Translations under genes and position numbers: made by a program | Notes under the pieces: model-generated | The model's database searches: none | What the model was told of the DNA's origin: nothing | What the model saw: the letters and a program-made list of their open reading frames with translations, nothing else | Shown: in pieces, positions 9,001 through 17,628 of the stretch | Numbering within the stretch: position 1 is the first letter of the stretch | Layout of the letters: each line of letters opens with the position of its first letter | DNA from: Marinagarivorans cellulosilyticus | GTDB taxonomy: Bacteria > Pseudomonadota > Gammaproteobacteria > Pseudomonadales > Cellvibrionaceae | Length of the DNA: 64,000 bases | Assembly (NCBI RefSeq): GCF_021655555.1 | Contig: NZ_AP023086.1 | Coordinates: 930,001-994,000 of the forward strand | Direction: 5' to 3'

Positions 9001-10299
9001 ATGCATAATGTACAAAAAGCTATTTCCCTTCCTTTCGTTTTGGCGATGTTGAGTGCTGGTTGCGGTAACCAGAGTATTCAAGAGTCATCGGCGGTATCGA
9101 CGGCTTCCGTCGACCCGTCTTTTTGTGCCGCCAATGCTAGCTGGGTCCAAAAACCTCAGGGTGCACCGGCAGAGGTCCCTGGTAATGGAGCTGATTTGTG
9201 TCAGTTTTATCAATTTTCGTGGCAGTGGTTTATTGCGCTAATGGATGCACCCAATGGCACGCAGCGCGTTTTTTTAGATAGCCAGAAGTATCCTGTATTT
9301 TTAGGGGAGGGCCAAAACTCTTGTGCCGATAACAATACGGAATCTAAGCTCTTTGTTCGCTCGTTAAAAGACAACACCGTAGACAGTAATGATTTTGTTG
9401 CGCCTAATGAAATGAATCAGGCTTTTAACAATGCGGTTATTTATGACCAGCAAGGCAATATTGTTTTATATGAGGCAAGAATAGACCGCGGTATGTGCGC
9501 GGTGCCTAAAGGTTCTCCTACTTTGCCGGCCGGCACGACGGAAATTAAATCGTCTTGGCGCACTATCGAGAAGGCCGATAAGCCTAATTATGTGTGGATT
9601 CAAAGCGATACAAATAATAATGGCACCTTAGAAAGTGACGAGCTCTACGGCATGGTGGGTTTTCACTTAGTGAAAAGCACGCCGTTACATCCCGAGTTTA
9701 TATGGGCAACCTTTGAGCATAAACTCAATGCGCCGGACTGCCAGAAAAAGCCAATATCGGGTCAGGCTGACCATTGGACTTTCACCAGCGAAAGTTGCGC
9801 TAAGCAATTACCTAACCCGCCGGCTACAAGTACCTGCCATTTTAATAAAGTATTGGAGCCTGCCAGCGGGGGGAGCTCGCCGTTAACCGGTGAGGCGACC
9901 GAAATCTGCCAAGTTTATGCTCAAGGTACGCGCCCAGGCGATAACCAAGCGGATAAAAACCGTGAGAATATCATCACAATTAATACGCAGTTAAGCGCAA
10001 TTTTTGGTGGCTTAAACGATAGCAATGCTTTAAAGGTACTGCAAAACTACAAAATTGTGGGTGCATTATGGGAGAACGATGTTAGCCAGCCATCGAGTGT
10101 ATTAGCTAACCAGCGCGGCTCTATTCAACTGGCCAATACCACAATGGAAACTAATGCTCAGCAAGGTTTTAGCGACCCTGAATACACAGGCACCGGTAAC
10201 TTAAAGCCTGCAGCAAATTGTTTTGCTTGTCACAATTATACTGGGCGCAGTACTAATGCGGGTATTAGCCATATTTTTAAATACATTCACGGTAAATAA
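9001..10299 (+). CDS. Lipoprotein with C-terminal CxxCH motif
   Basis: A 432-residue predicted lipoprotein. The start at 9001 gives a typical type II signal with lipobox LSAGC, and AAGG lies upstream. The body (about 60-400) is unrecognised. It is rich in Trp, Asn and paired cysteines and may bind a ligand. The final 30 residues contain CFACH (CxxCH), the covalent haem attachment signature of c-type cytochromes, followed by a few downstream residues that could supply an axial ligand. One haem on a large non-cytochrome body would be unusual, so chance cannot be excluded. A strong terminator follows directly. Confidence 0.75.
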   Translation: MHNVQKAISLPFVLAMLSAGCGNQSIQESSAVSTASVDPSFCAANASWVQKPQGAPAEVPGNGADLCQFYQFSWQWFIALMDAPNGTQRVFLDSQKYPVFLGEGQNSCADNNTESKLFVRSLKDNTVDSNDFVAPNEMNQAFNNAVIYDQQGNIVLYEARIDRGMCAVPKGSPTLPAGTTEIKSSWRTIEKADKPNYVWIQSDTNNNGTLESDELYGMVGFHLVKSTPLHPEFIWATFEHKLNAPDCQKKPISGQADHWTFTSESCAKQLPNPPATSTCHFNKVLEPASGGSSPLTGEATEICQVYAQGTRPGDNQADKNRENIITINTQLSAIFGGLNDSNALKVLQNYKIVGALWENDVSQPSSVLANQRGSIQLANTTMETNAQQGFSDPEYTGTGNLKPAANCFACHNYTGRSTNAGISHIFKYIHGK

Positions 10300-10336
10300 A
10301 ACCCCAAGGCCTACAAAAGCCTTGGGGTTTTATTTG
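10299..10336. terminator. Rho-independent terminator
   Basis: Arms AAACCCCAAGGC and GCCTTGGGGTTT with an 8-nt loop are followed by a TTTATTT tract. The A-rich left side means it may work in both directions. It ends the CxxCH lipoprotein gene. Confidence 0.85.
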
Positions 10337-10422
10337 GGTTTTCCTGAACATCGTTACACATTAAAGCTCGCTACCGAAGGCGGCAGGTGGGGTTGATCGG
10401 TCGGTTAATCTTGCTTGCATGC

Positions 10423-10905
10423 CTAGGGGAATTGTAAGTCTTGGTCTGTGACTGTAGCGTGATATTCGTAAGATGGATTAACGGACGAGTTATTAACAGC
10501 GCTTGTGGCGCCGTGATTGATATATTCAAAATTTAGCGCATTAATGTTTGCCACGACACGCCCATCTAATATTGCTTCGGTAGTAATATATTCAAAAAAA
10601 TCATCGGGTTTTGCTGGCCCCGTTGCATGCCAGCTCGCGTGTTTCTTTATGTCTGTTCTAAACAGCCTATGGCTATCTCCGGGCCCAATATCGGCGGTGT
10701 AAATTTTATCGCCAAAGAATACGCCCTCATCATCGTAGTTTGAGCTTACCGAGGTTTTCAGTTCGCTTGGGTTGACCTTGTAGGTGACGGTAAGTGTATA
10801 GCTGCTATCGTTGGTGAGGTTGAAGTCTTCAATAAGACCGCCGTTACTAGCACCGTCGCAGGCCATCAATGCCAGAACCGCTATTAATGAAAATATAATC
10901 TTCAT
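10423..10905 (-). CDS. Hypothetical lipoprotein, 160 residues
   Basis: A small predicted lipoprotein. The signal MKIIFSLIAVLALMAC ends in a lipobox (LMAC), so the mature protein would start at Cys16. The remaining 145 residues are beta-rich with no recognised domain. The context says little: it is convergent with the CxxCH lipoprotein and upstream of, but not clearly co-transcribed with, neighbouring minus-strand genes. The call rests on the signal peptide and uninterrupted frame. Confidence 0.65.
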   Translation of the reverse strand: MKIIFSLIAVLALMACDGASNGGLIEDFNLTNDSSYTLTVTYKVNPSELKTSVSSNYDDEGVFFGDKIYTADIGPGDSHRLFRTDIKKHASWHATGPAKPDDFFEYITTEAILDGRVVANINALNFEYINHGATSAVNNSSVNPSYEYHATVTDQDLQFP

Positions 10906-11070
10906 CGCCTAATACTCTTGGTTGGGTTTTGGCTGCAGGTTAATGCCTATGTTGCTGCTTAACTATGGGTAAAACTACGTAGTTGGCGCTTTGTATTCGC
11001 ACAGTGAGATGTTGGTCTTAGTTGGCGCTGGCGGAGGCTCGAGTTGCGAGACCTCTGCCCACCTTAACGT

Positions 11071-11937
11071 TTAAAAAGGAATGGGGTCGCCGTTAATAAT
11101 AAGCTGAAAAAAGAAGCCAAGCCCGATGATGCCGCCAAGCATTAGCAGGGTAAGCGCCAAAACCAAGGCACTTACGCCCCAAGCTATAAGGGTATAGTTG
11201 TGGCTTTTGGCGTATAAAAACAGTTCTAGTATGGCAAGTGGTAGCAAGTAGCAGCCAAACGTCCAAAATATAAAGAAAGGGCTGTTTAAGTTTGGCTCTG
11301 CTCCCAACGCATTTCCCACCATCAAATAACTAAACACGCCCACGCGCAAAAACCATTGCGCATTGGCAACAAGAAATAACCGTAATGCCCAGCGGCGGTG
11401 GCTGGCTATGGCTTTAGCGCGTATGCGTGCAAGTGTTAAGTAGCTAAAGCTTAAAATGAGCAGCCCGTTAATAGTGGTACCTATAGCGGATAGCGTGTTG
11501 GGGCTGCTGCCGCGTACCCAAACCAAATAAAAGCCTGAAAGCGAAAGGGCAATAACTGTTACAAGAAAGACCCGCCCATTCCAGCGGTGAAACCTAGGCG
11601 CCCATTGCCGCACCTGTGGGATCAGCTGAAGGGCTCCTGCGAAAGCCACAATTCCAGCCCCAAGGGCGTGAATGCCGAACATGGTGTTGCCGGCGGTGTC
11701 TCCTACTTTAAATGGTGTACTGCCCAGCGGTTCATAGCGGTTCCAAATGCTAATGTCGCCACTTATGATTGAGACGCCATAAAAAGCGGCAATGTAATAC
11801 AGGAAAGCCCATTGCCCTAATACAACTATGGCGAACCAGAAAAGCCCAGTGATCTTGAGTGTGGTTTGAGCTTTTATATCATGGGGGTTGAGGTGCTGAT
11901 GTTGCGGTGTGCTGACTTGTGGCGGGTTTACGTTCAT
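11071..11937 (-). CDS. DUF2306-family membrane protein
   Basis: A 288-residue integral membrane protein with about seven hydrophobic segments, matching the DUF2306 pattern: conserved GIHALGAGIVAFAGALQL and HRWNGRVFLV stretches and HRRWALRLF later on. The family has no established biochemical function. The start codon is preceded by GGAAGG at 5 bp. It lies downstream of, and on the same strand as, a frameshifted AraC-family regulator gene (124 bp gap), so it may have been that regulator's target. Confidence 0.8.
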   Translation of the reverse strand: MNVNPPQVSTPQHQHLNPHDIKAQTTLKITGLFWFAIVVLGQWAFLYYIAAFYGVSIISGDISIWNRYEPLGSTPFKVGDTAGNTMFGIHALGAGIVAFAGALQLIPQVRQWAPRFHRWNGRVFLVTVIALSLSGFYLVWVRGSSPNTLSAIGTTINGLLILSFSYLTLARIRAKAIASHRRWALRLFLVANAQWFLRVGVFSYLMVGNALGAEPNLNSPFFIFWTFGCYLLPLAILELFLYAKSHNYTLIAWGVSALVLALTLLMLGGIIGLGFFFQLIINGDPIPF

Positions 11938-12061
11938 GCTGGCCTTCCTTCTATGCGCCTAAAACGCGAGAGCATGCCGTGTGCTGTGGTGATTGTCGTC
12001 CGGATGGGCCTAGTCGTACAACCTGCAGGCCCTATCATTCAAGGTTTTAAGTCTTCAGGGG

Positions 12062-13194
12062 CTATACCGCGGTGTTTTGCTGGCGAAACGCTGTGGGCGT
12101 GAGTTGGTTGGTTTTTTTAAACGCATTATTAAAAGTGGACCGGCTATTAAAGCCTGCCTCATACGCAATTGTGGTGATGCTAAGGTCTGTTGACTTGAGT
12201 AGATGCATGGCGTGCTCAACCCGATAGCCATTGACGAAATGAAAAAAGTTGGTGTTCAGGTGTTGCGAAAAAGTTTCTGAAATATGATTTTCTGCAATAC
12301 CGGTAGTATCTGAGAGTTGTCGCAACGATAGGTCGTTGTGCTTAAATAATTGGTCATTGGCTATCGCTTGCTGCAGCTTAGAGCTTAGGCGTTCCATATG
12401 GGCTGAAGTTAATGTGGCGGGCCGATTGATAGGCTTGGTTGTGGCCGTTTGTGCCTGAGGTACAACAAGGCGCGGTTGGTTAATTGCCATGTGTGCGAAT
12501 GCAATGAATGCGCCGGCCTGCAGCAGCGCTAGCCCCATTGCCAGTTCTTGCGAATGGATACCGTTGGCCCACAAGACAATGTCTAGGCCAAAAATAACCA
12601 CAGTAACCCCCAAACGTACAATGAATATTTCAGCCAATCGAGGGCGCGTTTTTCGATATTAGCGTAGCGCTGCATGATGCGTTGGCGATGCCGCTTTTGC
12701 AGCTTAAAAGTCATTACCCAGTAAAGGCTTGTAAATGCAATAAAAGCCCCTGCTGCGCTACAACAGGTAACCCAAGCTAGGCGAAAAAGCTCTGGGTCAC
12801 GCGTGGCGGGGTTTGCCAATGCGAGCTTATCGGCTGCGCTAAGGTTGGCAAAAGGCAGCATAATGATTGCGACAACAAGCGGCCCGAGCATCGCTGTGCC
12901 GCCAATTAACCATAACCTTGGGGGGCTAGACATCATACTTTTGGCGTAAAGGTAGAGCGCAGGGCCCAGTAACATGCGAATAGGCAATTGCATGCCGGCT
13001 AGGTGCGGCGCATATTTATAGCCGGCAGAGGCGATAAATAACTCCCCTAACGTATGCATCAAAATCAGTAGTAATAACCCTGTTAAATAGGGGTTGTACT
13101 GCTGTGGGGCTTCGCAGCGGCGAAGGGATTCAATAAGTGCAAGTAAGCAAGCGCCGGTCATTATGGCGAAAATAATGGTGAGTGAAATATTCAT
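12062..13194 (-). pseudogene. AraC-family regulator with membrane N-terminus, frameshifted
   Basis: Two overlapping frames encode one protein. The N-terminal part (13194 to about 12583) has six or so transmembrane segments and ends at TAG just after LYVWGLLWLFLA. The C-terminal part continues the same membrane domain (IFGLDIVLWANGI) and finishes with an AraC/XylS helix-turn-helix (LRQLSDTTGIAENHISETF and YEAGFNSRSTFNNAFKK). One extra T in the T5 run near 12592 would fuse them into a roughly 377-residue protein of the familiar 7TM-AraC architecture. The break could be a real mutation, a sequencing error in a homopolymer, or ribosomal slippage; no classical X XXY YYZ heptamer is present. Confidence 0.8.
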
Positions 13195-13275
13195 TGGGCT
13201 AATTCGCTGGGCCTTACGGTGGAGTGTCGGCGGTGGGGGGTGTGCTGTGAAAAGCTTGTCTCTTTATTGCTTTGC

Positions 13276-13340
13276 GGGCATCGTTAAAAATTCACTTTTT
13301 CGCGATAGCAGCTTACAGGTTTGCTTTTCGACATTTTGCT
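13276..13340. mobile_element. Family-1 element, truncated remnant
   Basis: The left end GGGCATCGTTAAAAATTCAC and internal TTTTTCGCGATAGCAGCTTA closely match the first 50 bp of the copies at 2478 and 53080. No matching right terminus or target duplication is visible. The downstream bases contain two unrelated small hairpins (TGTAGC...GCTACA and CATAGGCTG...CAGCCTATAATGG). Confidence 0.6.
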
Positions 13341-13482
13341 CCTAACGCAAGCTTGTAGCGTAGCCATGCTACAGGAACCGTTGGCGCAACCATAGGCTGG
13401 CGGGTAAAAGCAGCCTATAATGGCCCCAAATACTTATTGGTAAACCTGTTTATGGTTTGCTGCTTATTATTAATATTTATTC

Positions 13483-13690
13483 GTAACTATTCGGCCATCT
13501 GTGAAGTTGAGTGCTAATTGATCATTTTCTAGGCCGCTCAAGCGATTCATGGGCACTATTCACGCGCTCTGGAAAGCGTGCTCCTGCGCTTTCTCCCCTT
13601 ACAATCCCTGTAAGGCGCGGCGCGTGAATGCCTAGAAAACAATCAGTCAGCCCCTGCGTGAGCAATATTTTTCTATGGCTGAATAGTTAC
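13483..13690. repeat. 208-bp inverted-repeat element
   Basis: The outer arms GTAACTATTCGGCCA (13483-13497) and TGGCTGAATAGTTAC (13676-13690) are inverted copies matching at 14 of 15 positions. Inner arms TTTCTAGGC/GCCTAGAAA and CACGCGC/GCGCGTG extend the nested palindrome. There is no coding capacity and no clear target duplication. The ends differ from both other repeat families here, so this is probably a third non-autonomous element. It stops 22 bp before the YfaZ-like start codon. Confidence 0.6.
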
Positions 13691-13712
13691 AAAATTTTTA
13701 AGGTAAATTCTT

Positions 13713-14279
13713 ATGTTGAAATTTCGCCGCTTAGCCACTGCCATCTTATCGTCCATTACTTCTGTCAGCAGTTATGCATCTTCAGAGTTAAATTTGGCGC
13801 TATCTTCAGACGTGGTAGCGATTGATTACGCCAATACCCACAGTGAACGAGGAAGCCAGTGGGGTTTTGGGGCGCTTTATAATGACCCGAACAATGCTTC
13901 GCAAGCTTTCGTGAGTTTTAATGTTATTGGTGAATCCCAATCGGCCAACGGGCTTCAAACTGGGCTGGGCTTAAAGCTTGTGGTTCACGATACTTTTCAA
14001 ACAGCCGGCTCGCTGGCATTGGGTGGAAAGGCACGCTACGAGCCTGAAGCATGGTCCGGCTTTGGCCTTGAAGGTAGCGCTTATTTTGCGCCCAGTATGC
14101 TTAATACCAATGATGCCAAACAATATTTTGAAGTGCTTGCAAGGTTAACGTATAGCGTTAATCCGCAGGCGCGATTTTTTGTTGGATTACAAAGCATCAA
14201 CATAAAATACGACGAAGCTATTGTTAGTAAGGTCAAAATGAATAAAGGCGCTAATATTGGTTTTACGTTAACGTTTTAG
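13713..14279 (+). CDS. YfaZ-like outer-membrane protein
   Basis: A 188-residue secreted protein. The signal peptide ends near SYASS. It resembles the YfaZ family (small outer-membrane barrels): short alternating beta-strands, Gly- and aromatic-rich, ending NIGFTLTF with the terminal Phe expected for barrel assembly. AGGT lies 10 bp upstream of the ATG. The family's function is unresolved. It is 103 bp upstream of the cyclase-like gene on the same strand, so co-expression is possible. Confidence 0.7.
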   Translation: MLKFRRLATAILSSITSVSSYASSELNLALSSDVVAIDYANTHSERGSQWGFGALYNDPNNASQAFVSFNVIGESQSANGLQTGLGLKLVVHDTFQTAGSLALGGKARYEPEAWSGFGLEGSAYFAPSMLNTNDAKQYFEVLARLTYSVNPQARFFVGLQSINIKYDEAIVSKVKMNKGANIGFTLTF

Positions 14280-14382
14280 TCGGGCGGTTAGTGGCAATGC
14301 CCATTTAATTGACTTGGCAGGCTGAATGCGCCGCGGTCCTAAGCTATATCGCAGAATAATCAATAAAAATAAGGATCTTCTA

Positions 14383-15555
14383 ATGCAATACAACAACCCG
14401 CTCTTTTTGAAAAATGTTATCGGTATGCCAGAACCCCATGCACGGGCTTTTAAAACCATCGCCGCGTCACAGAAAAGCGTGATTATTAGCCGAGCAACGG
14501 GGCCTACTTGTCTTGGTTTGTTGCACGAAGGCTACGATACAAAAGGTTATCGCATTCATGGTAAATCTTGTAATTGGGGGCCAATGGCTGGTTTTGTTGT
14601 ACGGGACCCGCGCCTAAACAAGGCGGGCTTAGCCAAGGAAGCTTTTAATCGAAAAAAGCATATTGAAGCTTTAGTGAACGATAAAGAAAATCAAGGTTGG
14701 CTCGCTAACACGACTCCGTTAATGATCACAGATGCGCGCAGGCAGTGGCTGGTAGAGCAGCGCATTATCACCGTGCAGAAAAAGGGCGATCGTTGGGATG
14801 GTATCGCAAGCCATCCCACAGGTATTCATTTTAAGTACAGCCTTATTCCAGAGGTAAATGGGCTTTGGGGTGTGTATTTCGATAATAGCGATAGCAATAA
14901 TCGATTTGTTCAAGAACGTGGTAATTGTGCAGTTAAATACCATAAAAAATACGGTAACGCTTACGAGCCTTTATTGGCGATGACAAACCCTGTAGGCCAC
15001 CGGTTATCAGCAAATACTAGCTATTTGAATGCGGTAACAGGTGATTACGATCTTTTTGCGATATGGCCTTTTGTTAAAAATTATAACCCTGCGCCAGGTG
15101 GTGATGACTATCGCCCTTTGGGTACAACAAAGGGTTTTACAAAGGAGGAGCGTAGTAATATAGACCACTTAGAGCGCAACTTTACCCGTTCTGGCCAAGG
15201 AACTAAGCTGGGGAATATCACTAACCGAATTTATCGGGTTTGCCAGTTAATTAATTCCATTGTGGGGCGGCAGGTGCTTTGGCATAGCGATGAGAGTGCC
15301 CGACCATTTTTAGATGATGTGGATCTACCTGTTGTTGCCTTTACACCAAAGGGAAATGTTTTTGGCCTTGAAACTATTGTTGATGTTAAGGCCTTTATTG
15401 CGCTATGCGAAGGCTCTGGTATTCAGGTGACCTTATCAAATGCTTGGGCGCAAACGCCAAGCGCCCAATACCCTAATCGCTTAGGCTCGAAATATAGCAA
15501 TCGCGTGCCAAAAAATACCGTTCGAACGATTGTGCCGGATTGGTACAACGCCTAA
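14383..15555 (+). CDS. ExoY/edema-factor-like nucleotidyl cyclase
   Basis: A 390-residue protein matching the catalytic core of the class II (toxin) adenylyl cyclases: anthrax edema factor, Bordetella CyaA and Pseudomonas ExoY. GMPEPHARAFK opens the domain. TKGYRIHGKSCNWGPMAG gives K54, H59 and K61 with the same spacing as CyaA K58/H63/K65. GDYDLFAIWP gives the metal-binding pair D221/D223. A GNITNRI block and WHSDESARP (H301) follow. CyaA and EF have Asn six residues after this His to contact the ribose; here it is Arg307. There is no signal peptide, no RTX repeats and no EF-like calmodulin-binding extension. ATG at 14383 is chosen over 14326 because AAGGAT precedes it. An autotransporter-type barrel gene follows after 25 bp. 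Host cofactor and substrate nucleotide are unknown. Confidence 0.87.
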   Translation: MQYNNPLFLKNVIGMPEPHARAFKTIAASQKSVIISRATGPTCLGLLHEGYDTKGYRIHGKSCNWGPMAGFVVRDPRLNKAGLAKEAFNRKKHIEALVNDKENQGWLANTTPLMITDARRQWLVEQRIITVQKKGDRWDGIASHPTGIHFKYSLIPEVNGLWGVYFDNSDSNNRFVQERGNCAVKYHKKYGNAYEPLLAMTNPVGHRLSANTSYLNAVTGDYDLFAIWPFVKNYNPAPGGDDYRPLGTTKGFTKEERSNIDHLERNFTRSGQGTKLGNITNRIYRVCQLINSIVGRQVLWHSDESARPFLDDVDLPVVAFTPKGNVFGLETIVDVKAFIALCEGSGIQVTLSNAWAQTPSAQYPNRLGSKYSNRVPKNTVRTIVPDWYNA

Positions 15556-15580
15556 TAAAATTCATAAATTGGCGAAAATA

Positions 15581-16888
15581 ATGCATCGATTTATTGTGAG
15601 TATTTTGTCTATAAGCTTTGCTGGGCAGATGGTATGCGCGCAAACATTGGATGAACAGTACGAATATTATCTGGCAAATAAATGTAAAAACCTTAATTTT
15701 ACGAGAGTTACCGGAGGCTTTTTAGAGGAAGGCCAGGCCGAGGAAAACTTGTCGAATTATTGTGGCGGCCCGCAAGGCTCGATACCTTTACCGCCGGGTA
15801 GTTCAATAACCGCTAATTCTAGCGGGGGCGCTAGTGCTACGCGTGGCGCAGATGCATCGCAAGTACTGCGCAATCGGGAAAAGCGCAATAGGGAAAAAGA
15901 AGCGGTATCTGATGATGCTAGCTACAGTACAACCTTGGATGTTTATTCGGCAGAAAACCTTGGCCTGTTCTTTACCTATAATAGCCGGCGCGAAGAAAAA
16001 GATGTTACGCCGTATGAAGCTGGTAACCGTGCAGAGGCATTTGATGTATTACTGGGTGCCGATTACCGCATTGGGGAACGTGCCGTATTGGGTGCGGCCT
16101 ATAGCTTCGCCCGCGTTAAGGGAGACTTTTTTGGTGGTGGTGACTTTGAAAAAAGCAGCCAAGCTGTTTGGCTTTTTGGTGCTTGGTATCCTCTGAATAA
16201 TGCGTCTATCGATTTTAGTGTGGGCTTAGATGATGGTAAGCACGATACTCGCCGAAATGTAGGCCGCCATCTAGTGCTAGTAACCCCCGCCGACGCAGTA
16301 GCCGTGCCGGAAGGTGAGGAACCTATTCATGCTGATGACATCACGACGATTATTATTGATATACCCTATGTGCGCACACAAAGCCGCAGCCATAGCCGAA
16401 GTTTGAATATAACCTTAAATGGCGGCTACGATTTTAATTGGTCTGCTTTCACTGTGGGTCCGCGTGCTGGGGTGGCGCAGCGTAAAACGATAATGGACGG
16501 CTTTGACGAAAGTGGCGAAACACCGATGACTTTGCAGTTCGACCGGCAAGTCGAAAAATCTGTGATTAGCACATTGGGCGTACAGGGAAGCCGGGCTTTT
16601 AGTGCATCGTTTGGTGTGATTAATTTTCAATTCAATATGGATTGGCTTCATGAATGGAGCGATAAGCAGCGTTTGCTAACAGCGACATTCGCAGAGGATC
16701 TTCGGTCAGATGCCCCTCGGCTGGCGTTCCTTAACGAGGCGCCAGATCAAAATTGGCTCAGAATGCGTTTTGGGTCAGCCGCTGTGTTACCTAATGGTAT
16801 AAGCTTTTTTGTGGCGTTAGAGCAAACATTCTTGCATGAATACCTAGAGCAAAAATCCGTAAGCCTAGGGCTGCGTAAAGTATTTTAA
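15581..16888 (+). CDS. Autotransporter-type beta-barrel protein
   Basis: A 435-residue outer-membrane protein starting at 15581. The signal peptide ends at MVCAQ. A short N-terminal region (about 20-125) contains two cysteines and a Ser/Gly-rich, then Arg/Glu-rich linker. From about residue 130 to the end are beta-strand repeats of the autotransporter-domain type, finishing SVSLGLRKVF with a terminal Phe. The passenger, about 100 residues, is too small to be a conventional enzyme or adhesin. The gene begins 25 bp after the ExoY-like gene on the same strand and probably shares its transcript, so it may export, anchor or protect against that protein. That link is inference. Confidence 0.78.
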   Translation: MHRFIVSILSISFAGQMVCAQTLDEQYEYYLANKCKNLNFTRVTGGFLEEGQAEENLSNYCGGPQGSIPLPPGSSITANSSGGASATRGADASQVLRNREKRNREKEAVSDDASYSTTLDVYSAENLGLFFTYNSRREEKDVTPYEAGNRAEAFDVLLGADYRIGERAVLGAAYSFARVKGDFFGGGDFEKSSQAVWLFGAWYPLNNASIDFSVGLDDGKHDTRRNVGRHLVLVTPADAVAVPEGEEPIHADDITTIIIDIPYVRTQSRSHSRSLNITLNGGYDFNWSAFTVGPRAGVAQRKTIMDGFDESGETPMTLQFDRQVEKSVISTLGVQGSRAFSASFGVINFQFNMDWLHEWSDKQRLLTATFAEDLRSDAPRLAFLNEAPDQNWLRMRFGSAAVLPNGISFFVALEQTFLHEYLEQKSVSLGLRKVF

Positions 16889-17160
16889 GCGGGGCACCCT
16901 GCCTGCTGTATATTTTGTAATATCGTTAAAACCATACTGTAGATTTTACAGATATACGCCTTTCAATTTTTTCACTGCCTTTCTACTTTTTTTCACGGAC
17001 CCCCTGAAATCGGCGCGCTCAGGGGAGATGTATCTTTCTAAATCTTATTTTTATTTTGGCATGCTACCTGCTATTTGTTAATCGGTGCTTTGGCAGCGAT
17101 GCGATTGTTGTAAAGCGATTGCTGACAAGGTGATTTTAATCAAAAAATAAGGTTTATGTT

Positions 17161-17520
17161 ATGAATACTCCGTTACTTTCCGCATCGTCAATGCGTGACT
17201 TCAGTGTAAAAAATATTGAAGGGAAAGACATTGGCGAGATTAAAGACCTAGTCGTTGATTGGAACGATGGCAAAGTCGCATATGCTGTTTTATCTTTTGG
17301 TGGTTTTATGGGGTTAGGTGAAAAGCTGTTTGCAATCCCTTTGGATCAATTTTCGTTTGATACTAAAAACGAAGAGCTCGTATTGAATGTTAGCAAAGAG
17401 CGACTAAAAGATGCGCCAGGGTTTGATAAAGATAACTGGCCGCAATACCCCGACGCAGAGTTTATCAATAGCGTTTATCGGCACTATAGTGCATCACCAG
17501 CTTGTCGCAAACAGGGTTAA
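17161..17520 (+). CDS. PRC-barrel domain protein
   Basis: A 119-residue cytoplasmic protein carrying one PRC-barrel (about 8-80). The recognisable core is FSVKNIEGKDIGEIKDLVVD followed by VAYAVLSFGGFMGLGEKLFA. PRC-barrels occur in RimM, photosynthetic reaction centre H and many small stress-associated proteins; which role applies here is unknown. The gene is monocistronic by appearance: a 270-bp AT-rich spacer precedes it and a hairpin terminator follows directly. Confidence 0.82.
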   Translation: MNTPLLSASSMRDFSVKNIEGKDIGEIKDLVVDWNDGKVAYAVLSFGGFMGLGEKLFAIPLDQFSFDTKNEELVLNVSKERLKDAPGFDKDNWPQYPDAEFINSVYRHYSASPACRKQG

Positions 17521-17524
17521 TTCT

Positions 17525-17556
17525 ATAAGGCTGCTAGTTCGCAGCCTTATGTTTTC
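17525..17556 (+). terminator. Rho-independent terminator
   Basis: Perfect arms ATAAGGCTGC and GCAGCCTTAT around a 6-nt loop are followed by GTTTTCC. It lies 5 bp after the PRC-barrel stop codon and separates it from the GH13 gene. Confidence 0.75.
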
Positions 17557-17628
17557 CTAAAAATTAAATTTATTGGCTACCTATCCGCCGTTTTGTGAAT
17601 GCGAGGTTGGAGGGTCGAGGCGTTTATT

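Noticed and set aside
16889..17160. Terminator after the autotransporter-like gene (CCCCCTGA/TCAGGGG hairpin)
   Set aside because: The stem has a long loop and no T-run follows on the correct side, so I did not call it.
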